64,000 nt of DNA from Bolinopsis microptera (lineage: Eukaryota > Ctenophora > Tentaculata > Lobata > Bolinopsidae). This document shows, piece by piece, positions 1-11,345 of this stretch (position 1 is its first letter; each line of letters begins with the position of its first letter). The notes beneath the pieces are model-generated. The model was not told the DNA's origin. It was given only the letters and a program-made list of their open reading frames with translations, and made no database searches. The stretch lies in contig NC_087073.1 of the NCBI RefSeq assembly GCF_026151205.1, positions 2,335,501-2,399,500 on the forward strand. The letters run 5' to 3'. The translations under genes were made by a program, and so were the position numbers.

Positions 1-62
1 GAATTGTGTTTTTATGACCCAGAAATTATAACATATAAGGCAAATTCAGTGGTAAAGTTGCG

Positions 63-124
63 ACGAAGAATTGATGAACACTTAACTTTCGCTACGAAGT
101 ATTGAGAAACACTTAACTTTCGCT
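63..124. repeat. 31-bp tandem duplication
   Basis: Two adjacent 31-bp units, each ending in AACACTTAACTTTCGCT, differ at a few positions. No gene is seen around it; the sequence from 125 to 300 is AT-rich and shows no feature. Confidence 0.8.
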
Positions 125-304
125 ACTGTAATGAGTAATCTTAAAGTTAAATTCTTCATGTTTTAATGATCAGATAAACAGGATTTTTTTAAAATTTACA
201 GAAACAATATTAAATAGAATAAATTAAATTATAAAATAAAGCAAATAATAAAATTAAGGTTGCAAGTAATGTTAAAGAGAAGGTAGAGTTAATACAATTT
301 GACA

Positions 305-690
305 GACCTTGTCACTATAGAATATTGTCACTATAGAATATTGTCATTATGAAGTGCGTATACTCGTATAGTTCGCTATACTTTTTTATGAAAGTTTTTA
401 AATTCAATCATAATTTAAATAATTAGTAAAATGGAGTAAAGTAGAATTAAAGAAAAGTAGAGTGGAGTGGAGTGGAGTGGAGTGGAGTGGAGTGGAGTGG
501 AGTGGAGTGGAGTGGAGTGGAGTGGAGTGGAGTGAAAAATAAAGAAAAGTCGATATAAGATAAACTTGTCACTATATGGTGCTGTCACTATATAGTGCGT
601 TTTGCACGCTATATAGTGACAAATATCAGCTGTCATTATAAAGTGCTTGTCATTATATAGTGTTGTCACTATATAGTGCGATTTCCAAAT
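305..690. repeat. Cluster of CACTATATAGTG-type palindromes
   Basis: The near-palindrome GTCACTATATAGTGC and degenerate forms (GTCACTATAGAATATT, GTCATTATATAGTG) recur at least eight times in both orientations. 584-620 forms a hairpin of two 16-nt arms. A GGAGT satellite lies inside the cluster. No coding sequence; likely debris of a small inverted-repeat element. Confidence 0.6.
459..535. repeat. (GGAGT)n microsatellite
   Basis: About 15 perfect copies of a 5-bp unit, purine-only on the plus strand. It gives a spurious minus-strand reading frame of repeated Leu-His-Ser-Thr-Pro. Confidence 0.95.
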
Positions 691-1027
691 TGAAGGTATG
701 TGCAGAATCATACTATTTGGAAAATATTACCGCACCTATAGAGGTTCAAAAGGGATTAACATTATTTCCCGGCAAGTTGCGGAACCCTAAAATTTCCTCT
801 TCTAATTAATTCCGTTCCGGCAAAATCAGGCTAACCGGAAAAGAGATTGAGTTCCGGCCGTTTTCGGTCCGCCGGCCAAAGCGGTCGGATCCAAGCGGGA
901 GCTAAAATTCATGGTTTCGAAAATTCCAAAACACTCAAAAAATGTTTAATGAACACTTCATTTACATTTTACAAAGAGCCGGTTACCGACAGTAGCGAGT
1001 AGCGACATGGTGACGTTTGTTATAGTC

Positions 1028-1256
1028 ACGGACGATTACTATAATAACTGATAACTGACGGTAACTATAGTAACAGACAACTGACGGTTACTATAGTAAC
1101 AGATAACTGACGGTTACTATAATAACTGATAACTGACGGTTACTATAGTAACAGATAACTGACGATTACTATAATAACTGATAACTGACGGTTACTATAA
1201 TAACTGATAACTGACGGTTACTATAGTAACAGATAACTGACGGTTACTATAGTAAC
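1028..1256. repeat. 26-bp minisatellite with palindromic core
   Basis: About nine copies of a 26-bp unit whose core GTTACTATAGTAAC is a perfect palindrome; variants read ATAATAAC. It passes directly into the 33-bp array that follows, which shares the TATAGTAAC core, so the two arrays probably have a common origin. Confidence 0.9.
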
Positions 1257-1486
1257 ATAAGTGTACTTACTGACGGTTGCTATAGTAACAGAAGTGTACT
1301 TACTGACAGTTGCTATAGTAACAGAAGTGTACTTACTGACGGTTGCTATAGTAACAGAAGTGTACTTACTGACAGTTGCTATAGTAACAGAAGTGTACTT
1401 ACCGACGGTTGCTATAGTAACAGAAGTGTACTTACCGACGGTTGCTATAGTAACATAAGTGTACTTACTGACGGTAGCGATGACGA
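1257..1486. repeat. 33-bp minisatellite carrying 5' splice-site copies
   Basis: About seven units of 33 bp. On the minus strand each unit contains GTCAGTAAGTAC or GTCGGTAAGTAC, a good match to a 5' splice site. The unit is a multiple of three, so the minus-strand frame of the adjacent exon stays open through the array as an 11-residue repeat (VTIATVSKYTS). The array starts exactly at the predicted donor of that exon. Confidence 0.85.
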
Positions 1487-1583
1487 CGATAGCCAAGACG
1501 ATAGCAAGACCCATGATAGCGAGTATAGCTCGCTTTGTATCTCTGGTGAACGTATTCCACGTCTTCTTCACCACCTCAAACAT
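1469..1583 (-). CDS. Candidate first coding exon of a small membrane protein
   Basis: From the ATG at 1583 the frame encodes 38 residues: a charged start (MFEVVKKTWNTFTRDTKR) followed by a hydrophobic stretch of about 19 residues that could be a membrane span or signal anchor. It ends at a donor, CA|GTAAGT, at 1468. Downstream on this strand lies the 33-bp minisatellite, which repeats that donor and keeps the frame open for another 80 residues. I recognise no family and see no following exon. It may be a real 5' exon, or a chance frame next to the array; the codon pattern outside the repeat and the clear hydrophobic segment favour a real exon. Confidence 0.4.
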
Positions 1584-2035
1584 TACCCCTGAGTAGGAAC
1601 CATGTATTATATTACAGTCTTAGATATTGGACCCGCTATCATATGGTAAATCTACGGTTTAGCAGTGACTAATTTTGGGAGCGAATCAAATTTATTTATC
1701 ATTACTGACTATGTTTGAGCAGTGATAAATTGAGAAATTTGAAAAAATTAATTTGAAGATTTAACCAATCGAATTTGTGAATCATCACTGCATAGCAAAA
1801 AATGGCTAATCTTTTCATGTTTTGTGTTACTCAGTCAACACTGCGTAATTAACATTTGAGAACCGCTCTTGACTGCTTATAAGCTAGAGTTTATTTGATT
1901 AATTTACTAAATAATAAAATAAGCCTTAAGATCGTTAAAAACATTTCTGGAAAAGCCAAACCAGCTAATTTTGAGAGTTCTGGTAACTTAGATCTAGCTA
2001 CGGCACGTAACGCGTCATATAATAGATCACGAGAT

Positions 2036-2465
2036 GTGCCGTCTAGCTAGGACCAAAGACTCCATCACGTATTAATAAAGTGCCGTCTAGCTAGAAACAA
2101 TACTCCATCACGTATTAATAAAGTGCCGTCTAGCTAGAAACAATACTCCATCACGTATTAATAAAGTGCCGTCTAGCTAGGAACAATACTCCATCACGTA
2201 TTAATAAAGTGCCGTCTAGCTAGAAACAATACTCCATCTCGTATTAATAAAGTGCCGTCTAGCTAGAAACAATACTCCATCTCGTATTAATAAAGTGCCG
2301 TCTAGCTAGAAACAATACTCCATCTCGTATTAATAAAGTGCCGTCTAGCTAGAAACAATACTCCATCTCGTATTAATAAAGTGCCGTCTAGCTAGAAACA
2401 ATACTCCATCACGTATTAATAAAGTGCCGTCTAGCTAGAAACAATACTCCATCTCGTGATACTGA
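2036..2465. repeat. 43-bp satellite array
   Basis: About ten head-to-tail copies of a 43-bp unit with the core AAAGTGCCGTCTAGCTAG, containing the palindrome CTAGCTAG. Units differ mainly at one CA/CT site (CCATCACG or CCATCTCG), as expected from recent amplification. 1600-2030 upstream shows no gene. Confidence 0.95.
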
Positions 2466-2469
2466 ACGA

Positions 2470-4185
2470 TAACGTGCCGTTATTAGCTGGGGTCTTAAAG
2501 TTGGTTATTTCATTGTCCAGGCTTTAACTGTATTAAACTTTACAAACCAGCACACTAAAAGAAGAGACAATTAAATGATCGGCAAATGAACAGCACTGAG
2601 CACTAAGTGCATGTTAGCAAGGTAGCAAGGTGGCATCCTCTCATGTCCAACTAAATTACACCAAATTAAGATATCTCACTGCAACGAGGCTTAAATACAG
2701 TGTTACTCTTAACAACCCTGATGTAATCAATATAACCAATAATTCTGTTTGGTGGAGAGCATGTCTCTCCATTTATGAGCAAGCAGTAAACGTGGATTGA
2801 TCAGCAGTTGGCCTGATTGACAGCATTCTTTAGAAACAGTAATTGGGATATAGGAGAGGAAAGTTTTAAACCTTTAATTGGAAGATAAAAGGTGGAACAA
2901 AGGTTTAAAAAGGTAACTAAAGTGCAGTGGGAAAATAATAGAGAATAAACGATCGCATAATCCTCAGATTAAATGTGAGAGCCAAAGCTTGGCGAGCGAG
3001 TCGAAAGCGCTGCCCGCAATTTAATCTAATTTAATTTGATTGCCGCTCCAAATTGCAAATGAGCCAATAATAATTAATCGGCAGCAATCATCATAATGCC
3101 CGTGCACTATTCCAGTTTAATATATAAATGATGGTTACTTTCTCCGAACATTTTATAAACCCTTACACGACCCTTTTAACATATCGATCAACAAAAACTT
3201 AAACGGGGAGTCTGTTTAATTAATTGTGGCTTAAATATTCTTACACAATGGTGCGAATGTGGACATAATTCTCGAGCACCATGGTCTGCCACTTCAATAA
3301 AAACCAAACATACAATGACCTGCACGCTACAATTAGGGGACGAGACGATAAGAGACCAGCTCTCTTTCTCTTGATCTGAAGATAAGGAGTTAGAGACCGG
3401 GTAATATTTCAGGAATCACTGTCATCTCCTAACTTAATAAACCAGGTCTTGATGGAAGAAAGCGGGCAGTATGAAATGGTGTGTGGACTGAAGCGAAATC
3501 ATTATCTGACCATCCTGGAAAATTGCCATCGAATTCCTTTTGTTTAATAATTTCCTTGGAAAACGGCACGTGCACATTGATAAATTGTGTGCATGCACTG
3601 AAAACTGCGATCCGATTATTAAGAAATGAAAAATTGAGAAACTTCTAAACAATTCCCTGAGTACTTAGTATAACCCATGTCAATTGAAAAGGCAGCAATA
3701 AGATAAGCTGGTAAAACCTCGCCCTATTTTCAATTCCGCAGTTTAATTTGTACCTCTATACAAATATGGAAAAATGGGAATTTAATGACCTATCAGAAGA
3801 ATTGGGTATTGTGAGCAAAAAGAATTAGTAATAACTGATATCATCGCAGCACACACGGTCTTCTCAAGGTGGGACTAAGATACTAACGCCACCGAAAGAT
3901 TGTCAGAAGTCGCATAATACTGTTGCTATAATTACTGACACAGCTATTTATCTGTGTATTATATTTGTAATAATTTAACGTTAGAGCCCTGAGATATCTT
4001 TGTGGCCTCTAGTTTATTAAATACGAACCGTATCCAAATAATATCTAGTATACAATTTCGAATATGCGATTAGAATTGCACACTATTTCCAGGAAAGGCT
4101 TGTATAATTCTGCATTAAACTGTATTTAGAAGCAGTTTTGCCATCTTAATACGCAATAATTGGGTTTTTCGCCATACATGAAAAG
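2470..4185. other. No recognisable feature
   Basis: AT-rich sequence without convincing exons on either strand. Short open frames here lack splice signals, domains or codon bias. Confidence 0.6.
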
Positions 4186-4189
4186 GAGA

Positions 4190-4335
4190 GGATATCTAAC
4201 AGTGGTCGACCGGGGGCAGGATTCTGACCGGGGCCGGGGAGCCCCAATATAGCCGGGGCCGGGGTTGTCCATTGAGAATTGGCCGGGGCCGGGAAATCTT
4301 CCTTTTTGCCGGGGCCGGAGCCGGGGGTAGTTTAC
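4190..4335 (+). repeat. GC-rich dispersed repeat, copy 1
   Basis: A GC island in AT-rich DNA, built from CCGGGGCCGGGG modules and beginning GATATCTAACAGTGGTCGAC. A reverse-oriented relative at 6780-6912 ends with the complement of the same start (GTCGACCACTGATATCTAA). A third fragment (CCCGGCCCCGGTCG) sits near 59,040 in a PSTPIP intron. Confidence 0.6.
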
Positions 4336-4439
4336 CAAACTGAAGTCAGAAATTGAAACATGAATTTGATAATAATTTAGGCTGGTGTGATGCAATCGGG
4401 AAGGATTAAACTCGAGGTGCGGCTTATCCAGATCCTCAC

Positions 4440-5650
4440 CGACTTGAGGATTAAACCTTAGTTGTAGTGCACGTACGGAACGTTCACTAAAAATGTTCTG
4501 TACATCCGTTCACTAAAACTCATCTCATGTTCTGAACGTTGTGGATAAATTACTAGTGGTGTTCAGTACGATTCACGTACTCTAGTTCGAAATGCACTAT
4601 AATTCGACAAATTAAATTCGCCAGATATCACCCCTGTCGTACTTCGGTACGTGTCGAACTAGAGTCCAGGTAGCGTACTCTAGTTCGACAAATAGTTTAT
4701 GCTTGTGATCCAATGGCTATTCCCGGGTCCTCATTATATTTATAGGATCACAGGGTTCAATGACAGATTACAAAATTTTCTGACATCTAGCAACCATGAG
4801 CGGTTAGAAATTCCAGAACCTTTCAGTATAGTTTTAATTCTCCTGTTTTCCAATCAGTTCTGGTCTCTAGCTAACAGGAAATAGATCGATATCCGACTAT
4901 TTTCGATTCAGCAGCCAAATCTCTAGACCAGTACTCGGTTACTAGTCGTTTGTGATAATATAAAGTATGGTATGTGGTTGATATTTATAAAGCGTACTCA
5001 ACAATCTAGATCTATAAAACGGAGTACGAGTTACTACGTTAGTCTTTTATCTCTCCGCTAAGTCTACAATTCTGCTAACTAACAATTAACTTACGAGTAT
5101 GAGGACAATTAAATGTTCATAGATATGGAATATGGATTATAGAGATTACATTCACACATAATTGAACAGCATGAGACAAGTGGAAAGCAAACAAACGAAT
5201 AGATTACAAGCTCGTAAAGGATCGTTGCTTGAGCCCGGAGATTTCAAAGCGCACTTTGGTTCGACAGAGTCAAACCTAAGGGTTTGTCGAACTACAGTAC
5301 GTGTCGAACTAAAGTGCGTGTTGAACTTGAGTACGTGTACCTTCAGTAGCATAAATACTACTACAATTATACGATACGATACAATATTACCATTTTATAC
5401 CTTATAAATTATTGATAATAATATTACCCTTTTAATCTTAATCTTTTGTGCACAGAAATAGGATTGCTTCATTTTGGGGAAATTAATAATTATCAGTTGA
5501 GGAAATTAAGATTTCAAAAAGTTTATTGATTTTGATAATCACTGACGTTCACTAAAAACGTTCAATAACGTGAACACTACAAAATGACTGGAACGTGCGT
5601 TCAATACGTCAAAAACCACCGTTCACTACAACTAAGGATTAAACCGCAAC
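4440..5650. mobile_element. Inverted-repeat-bounded MITE-like element
   Basis: The left edge carries TTAGTTGTAGTGCACG next to GTTCACTAAAAATGTTC; the right edge carries the complement (CGTTCACTACAACTAAGG) next to GTTCACTAAAAACGTTC. Between them are scattered copies of a TTCGACAAA / GTACGTGTCGAACT motif in both orientations (4580-4690 and 5260-5345). No transposase is visible. Exact ends and target duplication are not resolved. Confidence 0.45.
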
Positions 5651-5939
5651 TTCGTGCTGTGAACCAACTCAGGATAATCCTCATTATCCTGAGATCCATA
5701 CTTAATTTCTAATCCTCAACTCGGAACTGAGGATAGCCCTCAGCTGTTACTTTAACTGGACTTCGGGATTTAAAAGTAATCCCACATCTATATATGGCTC
5801 GGTTTACAAAAATTTACCATAAATGTTAGGCTCTGTAGTTTAAGTTGAGCCGTAGTTTTAGCTGCAGTGCAGTATTTTTACTTTCTAGTTTCTACGTATG
5901 TTTTATCGCAAATTTCTCGGAGACGATTAATTGAAAAGT

Positions 5940-6612
5940 TTGGTACCTTAGGGCCAACAAATTTGGGTCACAATAAATTTGGTTACTATAATTTTGGTAG
6001 CCATAATGTTGGGCACAAATTTCGCAAATTTTTAGTCTACAACAATTTTAGTCGAATTTTTTGACTTTTCGAGACCATTTTCCATTCCATTTATTTGATT
6101 TTTCCATTATTAAGCTATTTTTTTTCAATTTCCCATATAAAGTCTTACTTTATAGTTAAGTGAACTAAGTACAGACAACGGAACACACGTATCAGAAATT
6201 TCCCATGGGCCCACGTACACACCAAACGGTCACGTGGACAAATTATCAACCTCGTGATCCTGTAACTTACAACATATGCCCGTATTTTGGTGAGGAGGAA
6301 TATTCTCGATCTGGGAACATTCCAACGGCGAGCCAACATGACATACATTAGTTACATATAATAGCATACAATTTCTTATTACACGCAGTAGGGACCTGTG
6401 TACAGTTAGCAATATTTAACTGTTTATCATAAACATATGATAAAGAATTTAAGCTCAATAAAATTTAATTCATATATGCTCTACTAAAATTTTGGTCTAC
6501 TTCAAAATTAGTCGCCGAAAAATTTAGTCACATAAAATTTGGTTTACAAAAATTTTAGTCAAAAGTTTGACTAAATTTATGGTAGACTAAATTTGTCGTT
6601 TTAAAGGTACTG
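5940..6612. mobile_element. MITE family 1, copy 1
   Basis: Terminal inverted repeats of about 45 bp, roughly 70% identical, start GGTACCTT. Inside, the phrase AATTTTGGT / AATTTTAGTC recurs many times. A second copy at 59390-60214 shares both flanks almost word for word (for example GACTTTTCGAGACCATTTTC and GACTAAATTTATGGTAGACT) but has a different middle. No coding capacity. Confidence 0.7.
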
Positions 6613-6779
6613 AGGAAGAACCACGGTTTTTATGTTACTAGCCGTAGTTTAATTTAAGCCGTATGTTGTATTTTCTATATTTAAACGTACCCAACGTAGA
6701 CAATAACTATTTCAACTTTGAAATCTCAAAGTTACCATTAAATTGTGTTTGATTTTTTTCAAAAATGTGCCAAAATCAT

Positions 6780-6912
6780 TCATGAAATCCCCGGCTGTGC
6801 CCCCGGCAAATGCATGGTTTTTGGTCGGGGCCGAGGTTAAATTTATTGGCCGGGGACGGGGTTTACCCCGGCAAATTGTCAAATTTTGGCCGGGGCCCCG
6901 GTCGACCACTGA
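6780..6912 (-). repeat. GC-rich dispersed repeat, copy 2
   Basis: Reverse-oriented relative of 4190-4335, again made of CCGG/CCCC modules and ending GTCGACCACTGATATCTAA. Confidence 0.55.
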
Positions 6913-6914
6913 TA

Positions 6915-8180
6915 TCTAATCTATATTAAATCGTAGCACTATGTTCTAAAAATGGCTCAGAAAAGCAACTTGGTGAATCTTAGATAAGCGTGTACAGACA
7001 AATACGATCATTTGAGTAGCTCACAGATTATATAACAGTTCTTTTACATTGAAGCCACGTGACCTTAAAAGGAGAGAATTTATGATAAATAAGTAAGGAC
7101 CCATCTTAACCTACGCAAAAGATAATTTATTAATACTAGTCGACACCAGGTTGACAAACTAGTCGCGCGACAAACTAGTCGCGCGACGTTTAGCAACTTG
7201 GAGACCAGACAGACAGAAGATCAGTAGGCAGTGCTATAAATTATAATAAAACCAGACGTTTAACAGGGCAAACAGTGAGCACTAAACACCAATGAGAATA
7301 TGCAACTAACTTTAACCAAGTGTTCCTATACAGAATGAAACCAAATGGATCTAACGTAGTACAATAATATAGAGCATTGACTAGAGTCACGTGACTAGAG
7401 CTAGATTCACGACCAAAGAAGCTGTCAAGATGAGCTGTGCTATATTTAATACCTTCCATTAAACATATGTCAAATTATAAGGTTGTACGAGGCAAGCGAC
7501 CACATGTTCATTAATGAGAGGTAAGCACTTAATGAGGTCATATTAACTGTTTCAGACCTTCAGACGTTAGCACGTGGTTGTCAAGGTAACCCGATATACC
7601 GGGTTAATCCAAAATACCTTCATCTTCACCTTTAACAAGTTTAGATAAGATGTGATATAGGATCTGGCCTCTGACTGAATATATTTGCAGTCTTTAACAA
7701 AAGTTTAAACACAAGTTTTATATTTCAAGTTTTTTGTCGTAGCACATGCTACGAACTTTGAAGCATGACAAAAATTAAAAACAAAAACAATCTTGCAAAA
7801 TAAAAGGGAAATGCATAAATCCACTTACCGTGCTCCAACCATCATAGATTCAAAACAAACTCAAGCAAAGGATGTTGAAATATGGTCACACAATCCCTTA
7901 CACAACATTGAATTATAATTATCTCAACTTTTATTGTTCTACACTTACATCTTTACAATCTAAAGATGTGCGTGTAAAACAAGTTAAATTGTATAAACAG
8001 CTTCAGATGACTTGAATTCAAATTCTTAAGTAAATTCTGATCAGAGTGTAATATTATAATATTTGAACACCACGACTCATTGGCACTGTCAGAAGTGTAT
8101 GTACAAAATCAAATGACTGAACATGACTGAAATAATGATCAGTGACCACTGTGCTCAGTGAGGAACACTTTAAGTAGGTG
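6915..8180. other. No gene seen; short palindromic duplication
   Basis: The only structure noted is at about 7150-7190, a tandem copy of ACAAACTAGTCGCGCGAC whose CGCG-centred end is self-complementary. The rest is AT-rich without convincing exons. Confidence 0.5.
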
Positions 8181-8189
8181 AGCATTGAA

Positions 8190-8574
8190 ACGTGTTACTG
8201 TGTGTTGTTATGTGTGTTGTTATGTGTGATGTTATGTGTGATGTTATGTGTGATGTTATGTGTGTTGTTATGTGTGTTGTTATGTGTGATGTTATGTGTG
8301 ATGTTATGTGTGTTGTTATGTGTGTTGTTATGTGTGATGTTATGTGTGTTGTTATGTGTGTTGTTATGTTTGATGTTATGTGTGATGTTATGTGTGTTGT
8401 TATGTGCTGTCATGTGTGATGTTATGTGTGATGTTATGTGTGATGTTATGTGTGTTGTTATGTGTGCTGTCATGTGTGCTGTTATGTGTGATGTTATGTG
8501 TGATGTTATGTGTGTTGTTATGTGTGCTGTTATGTGTGATGTTATGTGTGCTGTCATGTGTGATGTTATGTGTG
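8190..8574. repeat. 12-bp minisatellite
   Basis: About 32 copies of TGTTATGTGTGT and one-base variants (TGATATG-, TGCTGT-type). The unit is a multiple of three, so five of the six frames stay open; the resulting Met-Cys-Val-Leu-type peptides are repeat artefacts. Confidence 0.95.
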
Positions 8575-8577
8575 AAA

Positions 8578-8985
8578 AACACAGTTAGTACTTTTGTACT
8601 AAGTGGTGGGTCTGCTGCTCATTTCCCAGAAAAACAGTTAGTACGTGGTTCTAAGGCCAAGGGGGGTGTCCAACCTCAAAAAACCCTTACTAAATATTGG
8701 GTATAATTTGCCCATTTCCCAATGTTTAATGAGCTGTTTAAAGCAATTTATGGGTGGGTATCTTATTTTATATACTAAGACACAGTTACTAGTAAGTATC
8801 GTGATTTCTCAACAGTTAGTACCGCAAAAGCCGACAAAAGGGGGTGGGTGTCTTAATTATTATCCGAAAAAAACAGTTAGTACCGCGAAGGGGGTGGGTG
8901 GGTCTTTTGAAAAATTCCAAAATTACACTTAGTCGACGTCACGTCCAAAACTAAGTACCTGATCCCCCCCCCCCCCCCCCCCCAG
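8578..8985. repeat. Dispersed ACAGTTAGTAC motif and poly-C tract
   Basis: AAAACAGTTAGTAC followed by G-rich sequence (GGGGGTGGGTG) recurs about four times between 8578 and 8900, and a run of about 19 C follows at 8966. Probably remnants of a short repeated element; no exon is seen. Confidence 0.55.
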
Positions 8986-9071
8986 ATTATGCTGCCCTCA
9001 TTGAATCATTGATAGGAAACTTCAGTCTTCACTTATTCCTCGTTTAAATAAAATAAAATTTATTTACAGAA

Positions 9072-9274
9072 CCTCAGATGATTTTTGTCAGCGTAAATAT
9101 TCAATTCGATAATAATGAAATTGGACCACGTGTAATGTTAAACTTACGGAAAGGGTTTCGTGAAGAAGGAGGTGTTTCCATGGTGACAGAGACTTCATCA
9201 GGGTTCAGTAGGTCGGAGATTGGTGGGTCCTCCCCGTATGGTTCTAGTCTCTCAGATACCTGGTACATTTACTG
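9072..9274 (+). CDS. Candidate internal exon, unknown gene
   Basis: An acceptor (TTTATTTACAG) precedes 203 bp open in one frame, ending at a donor (CTG|GTAAAG). The encoded 67 residues (start PQMIFVSVNIQFDNN, end SSLSDTWYIY) are of mixed, non-repetitive composition. No domain recognised. No partner exon could be joined with confidence, so the gene's extent is unknown. Confidence 0.35.
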
Positions 9275-9362
9275 GTAAAGTAAGCAGGTGGGTATACTTT
9301 GAACAAACGTGTATTATATTTAATAGCGTAATGTTGATCGTGGTAATTGCACAGATAAAACA

Positions 9363-9461
9363 GGTCACTGGTCACTGGTCACTGGTCACTGGTCACTGGT
9401 CACTTGCACTGGTCACTGGTCACTGGTCACTGGTCACTGGTCACTGGTCACTGGTCACTGT
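9363..9461. repeat. (GGTCACT)n microsatellite
   Basis: Fourteen or so copies of a 7-bp unit, with one interruption (CACTTGCACT). Confidence 0.95.
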
Positions 9462-9469
9462 GACATGAC

Positions 9470-10395
9470 ACTCAGATCCTACTTCCCAATCAAACATCCT
9501 GATCATGGTTGATAGTGACATACATAATAGGTTGTTAACCGTTAACGGATACAACTGCTGATTGGTTTTCATTCCTTATTTTTCAAACGGGGTAATTCAA
9601 CATTCAACATAACATGCATTTACTGCGCGAGCATTTTATATTTCCTCATTTGATCTGCCTAGGAGGGTTACCATACCCCAGAGGCAAGCAAAGCATCTTC
9701 ATGCTATCCTCTTGTGGACCACTTAGGCCCAGCCTTTTTTTTAAACAAAAAACATGCAATTATTAAGGATGATAACGGCCAATAACCAGTCAAATCTGAT
9801 AAATAATTATTTTGGTTAAATTAATTGATGACCTCGTTAACATCTTCTTTTTAGACAGATTGTCTTCATGTTGGACTAGTTAGTTGAAAGTGCTATTTAT
9901 AAATAAATGTGTTAATAAAGTTACATAATAATTTAGGTCAGACATACACGGAAGTTATTACTTGAAATGCACAGAAAACAGACCTGCTGTAGCAACGTGA
10001 AAACAAACCAGCACTTTCTTTTTTTACTCATTGAATCTGAAAACTTGACCTGACCAATGCTATAAATTTGGCGTATTTAACAGTTAAGTTCACAACACCT
10101 GTTCTGATACACAATAACACAGCTTTTATTTTGCCCATCCATTTCATTGGTGGTGGTACCTGGTACAGTTTACATCATAATACAGACTTCCACGACAATT
10201 TACGATAATTACAAAAAATTTATTAGAGGCTGGCACCGCGTTTCTTTTCATTCTGGTAGACAAAGCAAATACTAAGTCTGGAGATTGAGCAACGAATTCT
10301 TTGGAATTGAATGTCACCATGGATGTTTATGAAATACGTTTGGTCAACCTTGTTAAGCCATAATTATAAATTTTTGGATAGTTAATCAGTTAATG
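9470..10395. other. No recognisable feature
   Basis: AT-rich sequence with no exon, RNA gene or clear repeat that I could support. Confidence 0.5.
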
Positions 10396-10404
10396 ATCGG
10401 CGTG

Positions 10405-10600
10405 AAGACCGTATCAGCTGGGTGGTATCCGTATAGTGGTAATACGATCGCCTCCCAATTCCCATACAGAAGGTCGCGGGTTCAAACCAGGTCTGATGCA
10501 AGTCGGCCAGTAACCAAGCTGTGATTGGCACAGCTTCGGCTGGTGATACGCACTCCCAGACTTCCTGGCTCGTACGTATTATTCTATTATTATATGAATT
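10405..10600 (+). mobile_element. tRNA-derived SINE
   Basis: The head resembles a tRNA gene with an internal RNA polymerase III promoter: an A-box-like stretch in GGTATCCGTATAGTGG and a good B box GGTTCAAACC about 50 bp later, within CGCGGGTTCAAACC. The acceptor stem does not close, which argues against a working tRNA. The body continues about 110 bp (GTCGGCCAGTAACCAAGC on). 10700-10950 downstream has nothing I can name. Confidence 0.55.
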
Positions 10601-10999
10601 TAAAGAACCATTTAGTCGGCACAGTGTCCAATATATTATGTATTTATCAAAGGTAGAGAATGGATGTCTGGCGTTATATAATATATTTAAATGCTGCATA
10701 GAACAATGCCATTAATAATAAATCATTATTATATTTTATGAATTAGGCATTATTGTGGTATTATTCAAACAGTCTATAACTATTAATTATAAATTTAGTC
10801 TATAAGTCCTGTCTATAACCTCTATATTAGTATTACGGCCATCTTCTAACAGTATTTACCAGGAAGCCTCTTAATTATTTCATGATCACCGCTGTTACTG
10901 TAGTGGTCTATTCTAATTCTGTGCTTTTAACCTTTTTTAAGCCTTTTAACCTAATAGCCTTTGGTGGATTCGTGTAGTGTTATTGAGTCTCAAGATTTG

Positions 11000-11306
11000 A
11001 TAGTTCTTTCATTCAAATTTCTGATTGTTTCTGAATAGACTCAGTGAAGACAGATTCTAATGGAAATAAATAGCTGAATAACGTATCGACATTTCTACGT
11101 CATACTCATATTCTGAAATAGTATTAATTCAATTATAACGATCAATATTTACATTAAAAATTTGACGACGAAATTTATTTCAAACAAAATATATTTAACA
11201 GTAAAATAGTTATCCACGTTATTCAGCTATTTATTTCCATTAGAATCTGTCTTCACTGAAACTATTAAAAAACAATCAGAATTTTGAATGAAAGAACTAT
11301 CTAATA
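11000..11306. repeat. Inverted repeat with 93-bp arms upstream of the GPCR
   Basis: 11000-11093 and 11215-11306 are complementary apart from a few mismatches (shared core CAGATTCTAATGGAAATAAA), separated by about 120 bp of AT-rich DNA. The right arm ends about 40 bp before the GPCR start codon. The 14-mer CTAATAGCCTTTGG is also present in direct orientation at 10952 and 11300. Confidence 0.8.
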
Positions 11307-11345
11307 GCCTTTGGACATTTGAAAATAACAGTGGAAACGTCAAAG

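Noticed and set aside
415-711. 98-residue Leu/His/Ser/Thr/Pro frame
   Set aside because: Mostly translation of the GGAGT satellite and the ATATAG palindromes.
8178-8706. Overlapping Cys/Val/Met-rich open frames on both strands
   Set aside because: They are translations of a 12-bp minisatellite whose length keeps all frames open; no splice signals or unique sequence.
10405-10500. Functional tRNA gene
   Set aside because: B box is good but the acceptor and anticodon stems do not pair; better explained as the head of a SINE.
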